Shown piece after piece: positions 7,183 to 15,100 of a stretch of DNA of 20,325 nt; the first letter of the stretch is position 1, and each line of letters begins with the position of its first letter. Source of the DNA: Butyrivibrio sp. CAG:318 (GTDB lineage: Bacteria; Bacillota; Clostridia; Lachnospirales; Lachnospiraceae); assembly GCA_000431815.1 (NCBI GenBank), contig FR889234.1:1-20325 (forward strand), written 5' to 3'. Position numbers and translations under genes: made by a program. A model generated the notes under the pieces. It saw only the letters and a list, made by a program, of their open reading frames with translations, had not been told where the DNA came from and did not search any database.

Positions 7183-8235
7183 ATGGCAAGAGGAGGAGGT
7201 GGCGGAGGCCACTCGGGTGGAGGCGGAAGCAGACACTCATCACATTCTGGCGGAGGCGGAAGCCTCGGCGGAAGAGGATTTTCATCAGGAAGAAGTTTCG
7301 GCGGAGGACGGTCGTCGGGAGGACATCATTATAGCGGAGGCGGCGGAGGACGTCCATACGGCGGACATTACGGTGCACCGCCACCACCATACGGAGGAGG
7401 CGGATATTACAGACGACCGCCAAGAAGAAGTTCGGGATGTTCCCTGGGAACAATCATGGTCGCTATTATAATAATTGTTATTATATTTGCGGTAAGATCA
7501 TGCGGTTCGGTATTTGGATCCGCATCCGGGGTAACCAAGAGTACTGAGAAGCGCGAGAAATTTGATAATTCCAATACTACGTACTGTAATACATGGTATG
7601 AAGATGAACTTGGCTGGTTCGGCAAGAATAACCGGACGGTAATCAATGGTTTGGAAGACTTCTATAAGTCGACCGGAGTTCAGCCATATCTGTGTCTTGT
7701 AAGCTATGACAGCGTTAAAGACACCGATGCGGCACGTGATGAATATATTGAAAGCAAGTACACCGAGTTATTTTCAACTTCAAAGGGTATTGACGAAGGC
7801 CATATGTTATTCTGTTATTTCGCATGTAAGAATGATAAGCCGGATGTAATGGACGGCAACTGGCTTTACATTGTAGGCAAGCAGACAGAGACTGTTATGG
7901 ATGAGAATGCCAAGCAGATTTTTGAGTCATATTTCATGAAATATTATGAAGACGATACATCGCTTGATGTCGATGAACTTTTTGCGGATACATTCTCTGA
8001 CTCCGGCAAAGCTATCATGAAAGGACCTATCCACATGAGGTATGTGGTAATTATAATAGTTGCCATTGTGGCGGCTGTTGTAATAGTTGCTATGCTCATC
8101 AAATGGTGGAAGGCCAGAAAAGCACAGAAGAACAAGGAACAGGAGGATTTGGAGCGAATGCTTGACAAACCTCTTGAGACATTCGGAACCGATCCGGTTG
8201 ATGAATTGAAAGATAAATACGACGACAAGAAATAG
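7183..8235 (+). CDS. Membrane protein with glycine-rich N-terminus and TPM-like extracellular domain
   Basis: This 350-residue protein has four parts. Residues 2-80 are a low-complexity Gly/Ser/His/Arg segment ending in a proline- and arginine-rich stretch (RRPPRR). Residues about 86-103 are a membrane span (IMVAIIIIVIIFAV). Residues about 115-280 form an alpha/beta domain resembling the TPM (TLP18.3/Psb32/MOLO-1) fold, with an LCLVSYDS strand and a GHMLFCYF strand. A second span (about 288-306) is followed by a charged, coiled-coil-like tail (WKARKAQKNKEQEDLERML). Basic residues flanking both spans suggest both ends are cytoplasmic and the middle domain is outside. The ATG at 7183 is preferred because GGAGG (7169-7173) is 9 bp upstream; the in-frame TTG at 7177 is poorer. 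The function is unknown and the TPM assignment is by pattern only. Confidence 0.7.
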   Translation: MARGGGGGGHSGGGGSRHSSHSGGGGSLGGRGFSSGRSFGGGRSSGGHHYSGGGGGRPYGGHYGAPPPPYGGGGYYRRPPRRSSGCSLGTIMVAIIIIVIIFAVRSCGSVFGSASGVTKSTEKREKFDNSNTTYCNTWYEDELGWFGKNNRTVINGLEDFYKSTGVQPYLCLVSYDSVKDTDAARDEYIESKYTELFSTSKGIDEGHMLFCYFACKNDKPDVMDGNWLYIVGKQTETVMDENAKQIFESYFMKYYEDDTSLDVDELFADTFSDSGKAIMKGPIHMRYVVIIIVAIVAAVVIVAMLIKWWKARKAQKNKEQEDLERMLDKPLETFGTDPVDELKDKYDDKK

Positions 8236-8242
8236 CATTCGC

Positions 8243-8266
8243 AGGGGAAGCCTTAGAGCTTCCCTT
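8243..8266 (+). terminator. Hairpin between TPM-like and CLC genes
   Basis: A 9-bp stem (aggggaagc / gcttccctt) with a 6-base loop follows the TPM-like stop by 7 bp. The tail (gtgttatg) is a poor T-run. It is probably a partial terminator or mRNA-stabilising hairpin that allows some read-through into the CLC gene. Confidence 0.5.
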
Positions 8267-8289
8267 GTGTTATGTGGAAGGATTGCATT

Positions 8290-9561
8290 ATGAAGGAACA
8301 AACCGTTAAGATTTATAAGAAGACAGGCAGGTGGCTGCTGGATATTATTAAATGGATTGTTATGGGTTTTCTGACCGGAATTCTGGTTGGAGGAGTTGGT
8401 ACGGCTTTTTCTTATCTGCTGTCCAAAGCTGCCGCTTTTCGCGACGGTCATTTATGGATGGTTTATCTGCTTCCAGTTGGCGGACTTATGATTGTGGGAT
8501 TGTATAAACTTATGAAAGTAGATAAGGATAAGGGCACTAACCTTGTGCTTACATCCATATCCGGTAAGGATGAACTTCCGTTTAAGATGGCACCGCTTAT
8601 ATTTTTAAGTACCGTGATATCTCATTTCTTCGGAGCATCCGTCGGAAGGGAAGGTGCTGCACTGCAGTTAGGAGGAAGCCTTGGAAATACAATCGGCGAA
8701 TCATTCGGATTCAGGGAATGCGACCGTAAAATCCTTATTATGACGGGAATGAGTGCAGCTTTCTCAGCACTGTTCGGTACGCCGGCTGCAGCAGCGGTGT
8801 TTGCCGTGGAAGTGGCTGTTATCGGCACAATGTATATTCAGGCATTGCTCCCGTGTGTAATAGCGGCGTATACGGCATCCAGACTTCCGCTTGCAATAGG
8901 AATTAAACCGGAGAGACTTCCGCTTGGAAATGTGCCGGATATGAGCTTTGTACTTATACTTAAACTGGTAGTGCTGGCCGGACTTTGCGGGGTGCTTGCG
9001 ATAGTATTCTGCGTAGTTATGAAGAAAACCAAAATATATGCCGAAAAACTCATAAAAAATCCGTGGCTAAGAGTCGTGGCCGGGGCAGCTGTTTTTATCG
9101 GCATTACGGCACTTACGCGCAGCACAGACTATTACGGAACCGGAATGAATGTCATAGAGAGGGCCGTTACGGAAGGCGAGGCTGTACCGTATGCATTTGC
9201 ACTTAAACTCGTTCTTACCGCGCTTATGCTTGGCGTCGGTTTCAAAGGAGGGGAGATAGTACCGACATTTTTCGTGGGAGCCACATTCGGATGTGTAATA
9301 GGTAAACTGCTTGGAATCTCACCGGGACTTGCGGCAGCTGCCGGAATGGCCTCACTGTTCTGCGGCGTTACTAACTGCCCGTTTGCAGCCGCAATCATGT
9401 GTTTTGAATTGTTTGGATTTGAGAGCGCACCGTATATATTGATCGTAACGGCAATAAGTTATGCCGTATCGGGATATTGCAGCCTGTATTCCGGACAATA
9501 TTGTGACGTGTCCAAATACAGCCTGAAGATGGGGGATACCGGAGAAAATACAGATAATTAA
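8290..9561 (+). CDS. CLC-family anion channel/antiporter, possibly fluoride type
   Basis: This 423-residue polytopic membrane protein has the main CLC signatures. GREGAALQLGG (119-129) includes the gating glutamate Glu121, and GGEIVPTFFVGATFG lies in the C-terminal half. The first anion-site loop reads KGTNLVLTS (81-89). Chloride CLCs have GSGIP here, while fluoride-exporting CLC-F proteins, as I recall them, have GNNLI; this protein is closer to the latter. The position of the internal proton glutamate (Glu203 of E. coli ClC-ec1) is Val175, as also reported for CLC-F. No fluoride riboswitch is seen upstream, so the ion remains open. The ATG at 8290 has GGAAGG (8276-8281) 8 bp upstream; the in-frame ATG at 8272 has no binding site. 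There is no C-terminal CBS domain. Confidence 0.9.
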   Translation: MKEQTVKIYKKTGRWLLDIIKWIVMGFLTGILVGGVGTAFSYLLSKAAAFRDGHLWMVYLLPVGGLMIVGLYKLMKVDKDKGTNLVLTSISGKDELPFKMAPLIFLSTVISHFFGASVGREGAALQLGGSLGNTIGESFGFRECDRKILIMTGMSAAFSALFGTPAAAAVFAVEVAVIGTMYIQALLPCVIAAYTASRLPLAIGIKPERLPLGNVPDMSFVLILKLVVLAGLCGVLAIVFCVVMKKTKIYAEKLIKNPWLRVVAGAAVFIGITALTRSTDYYGTGMNVIERAVTEGEAVPYAFALKLVLTALMLGVGFKGGEIVPTFFVGATFGCVIGKLLGISPGLAAAAGMASLFCGVTNCPFAAAIMCFELFGFESAPYILIVTAISYAVSGYCSLYSGQYCDVSKYSLKMGDTGENTDN

Positions 9562-9563
9562 AG

Positions 9564-9612
9564 AAAACACCTGAACTGTCGTGAATTTGGTACCGGCCGT
9601 TCAGGTGTTTTT
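9564..9612. terminator. Bidirectional terminator between CLC and capA-like genes
   Basis: A perfect 13-bp stem (aaaacacctgaac / gttcaggtgtttt) encloses a 22-base loop. On the plus strand it ends in a T-run just after the CLC stop. On the minus strand it ends in TTTTCTTT just after the capA-like stop, so it can serve both converging genes. Confidence 0.9.
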
Positions 9613-9615
9613 GTA

Positions 9616-10872
9616 TTAGTAATTCGGGGTCAGGTCAGGACATATTGACTTGGCAAGTGCTTTAAGTCCTGCAACCGTAAAAGGATAATTTTTGTTGACT
9701 TCCATAAATTTCTCTGACGGTTCCGTAAGAATCGCGTGCTGTGAAGCGAGCTCGTCAGTGTAATTGTCAAGAAAGTAAGTTGTTATTGCTCCTCTTCCGG
9801 CAGTGTAATGTGTGACAAGAAAATTCATGCCGTAGTCCGAAATATATGTTCCGCTGCTGTCCTTGGTAATGGATACCTTAGCCATGCCGCCGAGCATGGA
9901 AAAATTATAATATTGTACTGATACGAAGTTACCGAGTGAATAATATACTAGTATTTTACCGCCGTCAGCGCGGTCAATCCATTCAACCGGTTCTACGACA
10001 TGCGGATGTGTACCGATTACAAGATCCACTCCATTGTCGGCAAAAAACTTTGCCCAGCTCTTCTGGCTGTCATCGGTTCCGAGGTTATACTCCGTTCCCC
10101 AATGAGGAAAAACAATGACAAAATCAGATATTTCCTTTGCCTTTGCGATGTCCGCTGCTATTTTATCTTTGGTGGAATCAGTCATAAGATCAACCGTATA
10201 TTCCATCCCGGCAGGTACGGATAATCCGTTGAGGCCGTATGTATAATTGAGCATTGCGATTTTAACGCCGTTTACATCTCTCACATATATGGAAGAAGCA
10301 CTTTCGGCTGAATCGTGTATACCGAGTATTGCCGCATCGGGATGTGAATTTTTCCAATATTCAAGGCAGTTAAGGATTCCGTAAGCTCCCTGGTCTATTG
10401 CGTGATTGGTAGCACCTAACATTACATCAAAACCTGTCCTGACCTCAGCATCGCCGAGTTCGGTCCTGACATTAAATGCCGGGTATCCTATATTACCTTT
10501 ATCGTTACCGGCCATAATAACCTCGTTGTTAACAACTGATACATCTGAAGCCGCAATGGCATCTTTGACATTGGCAAAAAGATAGTCGTAATTATATGAA
10601 CCGTCAGCCTGGATGGCTGGATTACTCGCGCTTGCATGCATAAGCATATCGCCTACTGCAGAAAGCGTTATTGTAACCGGGGCGATGGTTTCCGGCTCAG
10701 TCTGCGGTTCGGTTTCCGGTGTGGCAGCCGGTGTGACATGAGCCTGCGTAACGCGTTCTTCCGGCGTTGCAACGGCTGTTGTGCTTTTGGATGAGCAGCC
10801 GGTGGTGAAGCATAATGCCATGGCTGCAATAATTAAATAAGAAATGATTTTATTAAATTTGGTATATAACAT
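9616..10872 (-). CDS. CapA/PgsA-family metallophosphatase lipoprotein
   Basis: This 418-residue protein begins with a lipoprotein-like signal: KFNK, a hydrophobic core and FTTGC with Cys26. A Thr/Pro/Glu-rich linker (to about residue 66) follows, then a CapA-type calcineurin-like domain. Visible metal-site motifs are GDMLMH, NNE, ATNHAIDQG, FPHWGTEYN, GTHPHVVEP and YSLGNFVS. CapA/PgsA proteins are linked to poly-gamma-glutamate capsule synthesis, but many stand-alone members lack capB and capC. None is seen here, so the role is uncertain beyond a cell-surface phosphoesterase-like protein. AGGAGG (10878-10883) is 5 bp from the ATG. It is a single-gene unit with its own promoter and a shared terminator. 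Confidence 0.88.
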   Translation of the reverse strand: MLYTKFNKIISYLIIAAMALCFTTGCSSKSTTAVATPEERVTQAHVTPAATPETEPQTEPETIAPVTITLSAVGDMLMHASASNPAIQADGSYNYDYLFANVKDAIAASDVSVVNNEVIMAGNDKGNIGYPAFNVRTELGDAEVRTGFDVMLGATNHAIDQGAYGILNCLEYWKNSHPDAAILGIHDSAESASSIYVRDVNGVKIAMLNYTYGLNGLSVPAGMEYTVDLMTDSTKDKIAADIAKAKEISDFVIVFPHWGTEYNLGTDDSQKSWAKFFADNGVDLVIGTHPHVVEPVEWIDRADGGKILVYYSLGNFVSVQYYNFSMLGGMAKVSITKDSSGTYISDYGMNFLVTHYTAGRGAITTYFLDNYTDELASQHAILTEPSEKFMEVNKNYPFTVAGLKALAKSICPDLTPNY

Positions 10873-10898
10873 GATTCCCTCCTATTTTGATATGAGTC

Positions 10899-10927
10899 AG
10901 TATACCTTTTTTAATAAGAATATGCAA
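10899..10927 (-). promoter_or_regulatory. Sigma-A promoter for capA-like gene
   Basis: Leftward, TTGCAT (10922-10927), a 17-bp spacer and TATACT (10899-10904) lie 26 bp from the start codon. It faces away from the glnA promoter, with 42 bp between the two -35 boxes. Confidence 0.75.
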
Positions 10928-10969
10928 TTATTATCTTTGAAATTTATTTATCGAAAAAATTACATTTTA

Positions 10970-10998
10970 TTGACAAATTTTCGGACGGCTGATAACAT
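10970..10998 (+). promoter_or_regulatory. Sigma-A promoter for glnA operon
   Basis: TTGACA (10970-10975), a 17-bp spacer and TAACAT (10993-10998) predict a transcript start near 11005. The leader is only about 25 nt, too short for a leader riboswitch or antiterminator hairpins. I found no convincing GlnR-type TGTNA-N7-TNACA site. Confidence 0.7.
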
Positions 10999-11029
10999 AC
11001 ACATTAAGGACAAAAAGGAGGTAGCTGTA

Positions 11030-12361
11030 ATGGCGCACAATTCAAAGGAAGACATAATCAGATTAGTGGAGGAGAACGACGTAGAGTTTATACGACTTCA
11101 GTTTACGGATATATTCGGTATTCTCAAGAATGTGGCTGTTCCGAAAAGCCAGCTTGAGAAGGCACTTAATAATCAGATGATGTTTGATGGTTCATCAATC
11201 GACGGATTTGCACGTATTGAAGAATCTGATATGTGTCTCAGACCGGATCTTGACAGTTTTGTTATTTTCCCGTGGAGACCGCAGACCGGAAAGGTTGCAA
11301 GACTTATCTGTGACGTATATAAGACAGACGGAACACCGTTTGAAGGAGATCCGAGACGTATACTTAAGAAAGCGGTTGAAGAAGCTGCCAAGCTTGGATA
11401 TAAATTCAATGTAGGACCTGAATGTGAATTTTTCTTATTTAACGTTGACGAGAACGGGGTACCTACAACTGATTCCCTTGACAGATCGGGATATTTTGAT
11501 CTTGGCCCTAACGATCTTGGAGAGAATGCGAGACGTGATATGGTTCTCACACTTGAGGACATGGGATTTGAGATTGAGGCATCACACCATGAATGTGCAC
11601 CTGCACAGCATGAGATAGATTTTAAATACGGAGAGGCAGTTAAGACAGCGGATGCGATTATGACATTCAAGCTTGCGGTTAAGACAATTGCACAAAGACA
11701 CGGACTTCATGCAACATTTATGCCAAAGCCAAAGGCAAATATGTGCGGTTCTGGAATGCATATCAATATGTCACTTGAGAAAGACGGCGTTAATGTATTT
11801 GCTGATGAGAATGGTGAGAACGGACTGAGTGAAACAGCATATCATTTCATTGCAGGTATCATGAAACATATTAACGGAATAGTTGCCATTACCAATCCTC
11901 TTGTTAATTCATATAAGAGACTTGTACCGGGATATGAGGCTCCGGTTTATATTGCGTGGTCGGCAAGAAACAGAAGTCCGCTCGTAAGAATCCCGGCTGC
12001 CAGAGGCAGAGGAACCAGAGTTGAGTTACGATGCCCGGATCCGTCAGCTAACCCTTATTTTGCACTTGCCGTGTGTCTTATGGCTGGTCTTGACGGAATT
12101 AAGAATAAGCTTGAGGTATGCGAGAGCGTTGATGCCAACATCTACGAGATGAGCAAGGCAGAGAAGAAAGCAAGACATATTGAAAGTCTTCCTGAGACAC
12201 TTTATGATGCAGTTAAGGAACTTGAAAAAGACGATTATATAATGGACTTCATCGGCAGAGAGACTGCAGAGAAATACATTGATGCCAAGAAAAAAGAATG
12301 GAAGGGATACAAAGTCGAGGTCAGCAAGTGGGAAATTGATGAATATCTCTACAAATATTAA
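11030..12361 (+). CDS. glnA: Glutamine synthetase type I (GSI-alpha)
   Basis: This 443-residue enzyme makes glutamine from glutamate, ammonia and ATP in the cytoplasm as a dodecamer. It has the usual length of Gram-positive GSI-alpha. Visible motifs are MFDGSSIDGF (51-60), GPECEFFLF (129-137, metal-binding glutamates), MPKPKANMCGSGMHINMSL, NPLVNSYKRLVPGYEAP and RIPAARGRGTRVELRCPDP. Arg62 stands in the ARIEESD segment, the residue tied to glutamine feedback inhibition in the Bacillus enzyme. The GSI-beta adenylylation segment is not evident. AAGGAGG (11015-11021) is 8 bp before the ATG; a longer in-frame extension would start upstream of the promoter. An ANTAR regulator gene follows after 34 bp. 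Confidence 0.97.
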   Translation: MAHNSKEDIIRLVEENDVEFIRLQFTDIFGILKNVAVPKSQLEKALNNQMMFDGSSIDGFARIEESDMCLRPDLDSFVIFPWRPQTGKVARLICDVYKTDGTPFEGDPRRILKKAVEEAAKLGYKFNVGPECEFFLFNVDENGVPTTDSLDRSGYFDLGPNDLGENARRDMVLTLEDMGFEIEASHHECAPAQHEIDFKYGEAVKTADAIMTFKLAVKTIAQRHGLHATFMPKPKANMCGSGMHINMSLEKDGVNVFADENGENGLSETAYHFIAGIMKHINGIVAITNPLVNSYKRLVPGYEAPVYIAWSARNRSPLVRIPAARGRGTRVELRCPDPSANPYFALAVCLMAGLDGIKNKLEVCESVDANIYEMSKAEKKARHIESLPETLYDAVKELEKDDYIMDFIGRETAEKYIDAKKKEWKGYKVEVSKWEIDEYLYKY

Positions 12362-12395
12362 TTAATCACTTTATGATTTAAACGGGATAACTACG

Positions 12396-12944
12396 ATGGA
12401 AAATGTCATAATAGTATTTCCGAAGCTTGAAGACGGCAGGAAGATAAAGAACCTTATGGTGCGCAATGGTATAGATGTAGATGCTGTCTGTACAAGCGGA
12501 TCCCAGGCACTGGAGTATCTGAATACTCTTAATGAAGGAATCGTTGTGTGCAGTTACAGGTTTACGGATATGTACTATACGCAGCTTAAGGAATGTATGC
12601 CGTCAAGCTTTGATATGCTTTTGATTGCATCCCAGGGACATTGGCTCGATGATAACGACGGAGGCATAATGAAACTCGGAATGCCTATTAAAGTCTTTGA
12701 TCTTGTGAATACGGTTCATATGATGTTTGAGGCGCAGAGACGCCGCAGAAAGAAAGCGAGACTTGCTCCCAAAACAAGAACCGATGAAGAGAGAGAACTT
12801 ATAAGGCAGGCCAAGGGTGTGCTGATGGATCGTAACAATATGACCGAGGACGAGGCTCATAAATATATGCAGAAATGCAGTATGGACAGCGGTACGGGAC
12901 TTGTAGAGACGGCCCATATGATAATATGTCTGTACAGGGAATAG
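12396..12944 (+). CDS. ANTAR-domain regulator with pseudo-receiver domain
   Basis: This 182-residue protein has a receiver-like N-terminal domain (about 1-112), a basic linker (RRRRKKAR, 115-122) and an ANTAR RNA-binding domain (about 128-178). The ANTAR core reads LIRQAKGVLMDRNNMTEDEAHKYMQ. The position expected to hold the phospho-accepting Asp is Ser53 in IVVCSYRFTDM, so phosphorylation by a histidine kinase is unlikely. ANTAR proteins bind paired hexaloop hairpins and prevent transcription termination; a similar protein (NitR) lies beside glnA in Clostridium saccharobutylicum. Its position after glnA suggests a nitrogen-related role. The ribosome binding site is weak (ACGGGAT), so its translation may depend on coupling with glnA. 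Confidence 0.88.
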   Translation: MENVIIVFPKLEDGRKIKNLMVRNGIDVDAVCTSGSQALEYLNTLNEGIVVCSYRFTDMYYTQLKECMPSSFDMLLIASQGHWLDDNDGGIMKLGMPIKVFDLVNTVHMMFEAQRRRRKKARLAPKTRTDEERELIRQAKGVLMDRNNMTEDEAHKYMQKCSMDSGTGLVETAHMIICLYRE

Positions 12945-12965
12945 TTGAAAGGATTGGTGGTGTTG

Positions 12966-13802
12966 ATGGAATTTACCAAGATGCATGGAATAGGCAATGA
13001 CTACGTGTATGTTAACTGTCTTGATACTAAATTGGATAATCCGTCAGAAACAGCGGTGCGTGTGAGCGACAGGCATTTCGGAATAGGTTCGGATGGGCTT
13101 ATTCTTATCAAGCCGTCGGACAAAGCTGATTTCTATATGGAAATGTATAATGCGGACGGTTCACAGGGCAAAATGTGCGGAAACGGTATCCGCTGTGTAG
13201 GTAAATATGTATATGATAACGGACTTACCGACAAGACGGAATTGTCGATAGAGACACTTTCAGGTATCAAATACCTTACACTTAATGTTGTGGATGGTAA
13301 AGTGGATACAGTACGCGTTAATATGGGCGAACCGGTGCTTGACCCCGGACTTGTACCTGTCAATATAGATGCGGACGTGGTCAAAGAATATCCAATCACG
13401 ATAGGTGGGAAGGAATACCGCATAACCTGTGTATCCATGGGTAATCCGCATTGTATAGTATATGTTGACAATGTTGATGATTTTCCGATAGAGACAATCG
13501 GACCGCTTTTTGAGAACAATCCTGTTTTCCCTGAGAGAGTAAATACAGAATTTGTTAAAGTTATAGACCGTGATACGTTGCAGATGAGAGTATGGGAACG
13601 AGGTTCGGGTGAGACACTTGCTTGCGGAACCGGAGCGTGCGCTACTGCCGTAGCGACTATACTTAACGGGTTATGTAACGATACGGTTACTGTTAAGCTT
13701 CTCGGAGGAGAACTTAAAATTACATGGGACAGATCTCATAATATAGTATATATGGAAGGTCCGGCCCGTACTGTTTTTACAGGTACGATGGACCTTGATT
13801 AA
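12966..13802 (+). CDS. dapF: Diaminopimelate epimerase
   Basis: This 278-residue enzyme interconverts LL- and meso-diaminopimelate for peptidoglycan and lysine synthesis. The N-terminus MEFTKMHGIGNDYVYV is typical. The two catalytic cysteines are Cys71 in KMCGNGIRC and Cys220 in TLACGTGACATAV. The ATG at 12966 gives the conserved N-terminus; an in-frame TTG at 12945, directly after the ANTAR stop, would only add seven residues. GGTGG and AAAGGA lie upstream. dapL follows after 13 bp, and its product is the substrate of this enzyme. Confidence 0.96.
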   Translation: MEFTKMHGIGNDYVYVNCLDTKLDNPSETAVRVSDRHFGIGSDGLILIKPSDKADFYMEMYNADGSQGKMCGNGIRCVGKYVYDNGLTDKTELSIETLSGIKYLTLNVVDGKVDTVRVNMGEPVLDPGLVPVNIDADVVKEYPITIGGKEYRITCVSMGNPHCIVYVDNVDDFPIETIGPLFENNPVFPERVNTEFVKVIDRDTLQMRVWERGSGETLACGTGACATAVATILNGLCNDTVTVKLLGGELKITWDRSHNIVYMEGPARTVFTGTMDLD

Positions 13803-13815
13803 GGAGACATGACAG

Positions 13816-15036
13816 ATGTTTAAAATTAACGAGAACTATTTAAAGCTTCCGGGAAGTTATCTTTTCTCCACGGTGGCAAAGAAAGAAAGAGAATACAGGG
13901 TAGCTAATCCTGATAAAAAAATTATCAAGCTCAGCATAGGAGATGTTACACAGCCTATCGCGCCGTCTATAATTGAAGCTATGCATAAGGCTGTTGATGA
14001 AATGGGTCATGCAGAGACTTTTCACGGATATGCACCTGATCTCGGATACGAATTTTTACGTTCCGCAATAGCTGCCGGTGATTATAAATCAAGAGGCGTC
14101 GATATTGCGATTGACGAGATTTTTGTGTCTGACGGAGCTAAGTGTGATTCAAGCAATATTCAGGAAATTCTCGGGCTCGACAATGTGATTGCTGTATGCG
14201 ACCCGGTGTATCCGGTATATGTGGATTCAAATGTAATGGCCGGAAGAACAGGAACATATAATGCTGAGACAGGAAACTGGAGTAATGTCATTTATATGCC
14301 GTGTACCGAAGAAAACGGATTTGCACCATCGCTTCCTAAAGAAACACCGGATATTATATATCTCTGCTTCCCGAATAACCCTACCGGAGCAACCATTACG
14401 AAAACAGAACTCCAGAAGTGGGTGGATTATGCCAACGAAAAGAAAGCACTTATCATATACGATGCAGCATATGAGGCATATATATCAGAGGCTGATGTTC
14501 CTCATACAATTTACGAGTGTGACGGTGCCAAAACCTGCGCAATAGAGCTCAAGAGTTTCTCCAAGAATGCCGGATTTACAGGCGTGCGTCTCGGATATAC
14601 AGTAATTCCAAAGGAACTTAAATGCGGCGATGTAATGCTTAATTCACTCTGGGCAAGAAGACACGGAACCAAGTACAACGGAGCTCCGTATATTGTACAG
14701 AGAGCCGGTGAGGCGGTTTATTCCGAATCAGGCAAGGCAGAGCTTAAGAAGCAGGTTGCATATTATATGAACAATGCCAAGGTTATCAAAGAAGGCCTTG
14801 CAGAAGCCGGATTTTCAGTATCGGGCGGGGTTAATGCACCGTATATCTGGCTCAAGACAATTGATGGAATGACATCATGGGAATTCTTCGATTATGTGCT
14901 TGACAAAGCCAATGTAGTCGGTACACCGGGTTCAGGATTCGGTCCGAGCGGTGAAGGATATTTCAGACTGACGGCATTCGGAACATATGAGAACACGGTC
15001 GAAGCAATCGAGAGAATGAAGAGAATCATTAAATAA
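13816..15036 (+). CDS. dapL: LL-diaminopimelate aminotransferase
   Basis: This 406-residue, PLP-dependent class I/II aminotransferase converts tetrahydrodipicolinate directly to LL-diaminopimelate, bypassing the acylated route. The PLP lysine is Lys250 in SFSKNAGFTGVRLGY. FPNNPTG (185-191), Asp216 and Tyr219 complete the cofactor site. The N-terminal INENYLKLPGSYLFSTVAKK segment and the length fit DapL rather than a generic aspartate aminotransferase. AAGGAGA lies just upstream. Together with dapF it forms the last two steps to meso-DAP. It is the last gene of the glnA cluster. Confidence 0.95.
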   Translation: MFKINENYLKLPGSYLFSTVAKKEREYRVANPDKKIIKLSIGDVTQPIAPSIIEAMHKAVDEMGHAETFHGYAPDLGYEFLRSAIAAGDYKSRGVDIAIDEIFVSDGAKCDSSNIQEILGLDNVIAVCDPVYPVYVDSNVMAGRTGTYNAETGNWSNVIYMPCTEENGFAPSLPKETPDIIYLCFPNNPTGATITKTELQKWVDYANEKKALIIYDAAYEAYISEADVPHTIYECDGAKTCAIELKSFSKNAGFTGVRLGYTVIPKELKCGDVMLNSLWARRHGTKYNGAPYIVQRAGEAVYSESGKAELKKQVAYYMNNAKVIKEGLAEAGFSVSGGVNAPYIWLKTIDGMTSWEFFDYVLDKANVVGTPGSGFGPSGEGYFRLTAFGTYENTVEAIERMKRIIK

Positions 15037-15050
15037 AAATGTGTGATGCT

Positions 15051-15080
15051 ATATGCCCTGACATTTGTTGGGGCATATTT
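15051..15080 (+). terminator. Hairpin after dapL
   Basis: An 8-bp stem (atatgccc / gggcatat) with a 12-base loop is followed by a short TT. It sits between dapL and the deacetylase gene and is probably a weak terminator. Confidence 0.45.
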
Positions 15081-15100
15081 AGCGAAGGAGAAGATTTACT

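Noticed and set aside
7190..7440. Tandem repeat or CRISPR-like array suggested by the repeated GGAGG and GGCGGA words
   Set aside because: The words are irregular and encode the Gly/Ser-rich segment of the TPM-like protein in frame, so they reflect protein composition.
8236..8289. Fluoride riboswitch before the CLC gene
   Set aside because: Looked for because of the CLC-F-like features, but the conserved GGNGATGG and CTGATG elements are absent; only a simple hairpin is present.
7927..8451. 174-codon minus-strand open frame
   Set aside because: It overlaps two well-supported genes (TPM-like and CLC) on the other strand and its product has no recognisable features.
10844..11029. 62-codon N-terminal extension of glnA
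   Set aside because: It would start upstream of the glnA promoter and overlap the start of the capA-like gene; AAGGAGG supports the ATG at 11030.
10873..11029. GlnR-type operator in the capA/glnA intergenic region
   Set aside because: No clear TGTNA-N7-TNACA match was found on either strand; nitrogen control, if any, must use another signal.
11173..11670. 165-codon minus-strand open frame inside glnA
   Set aside because: It is a shadow of the strongly conserved glnA frame, produced by its codon use.
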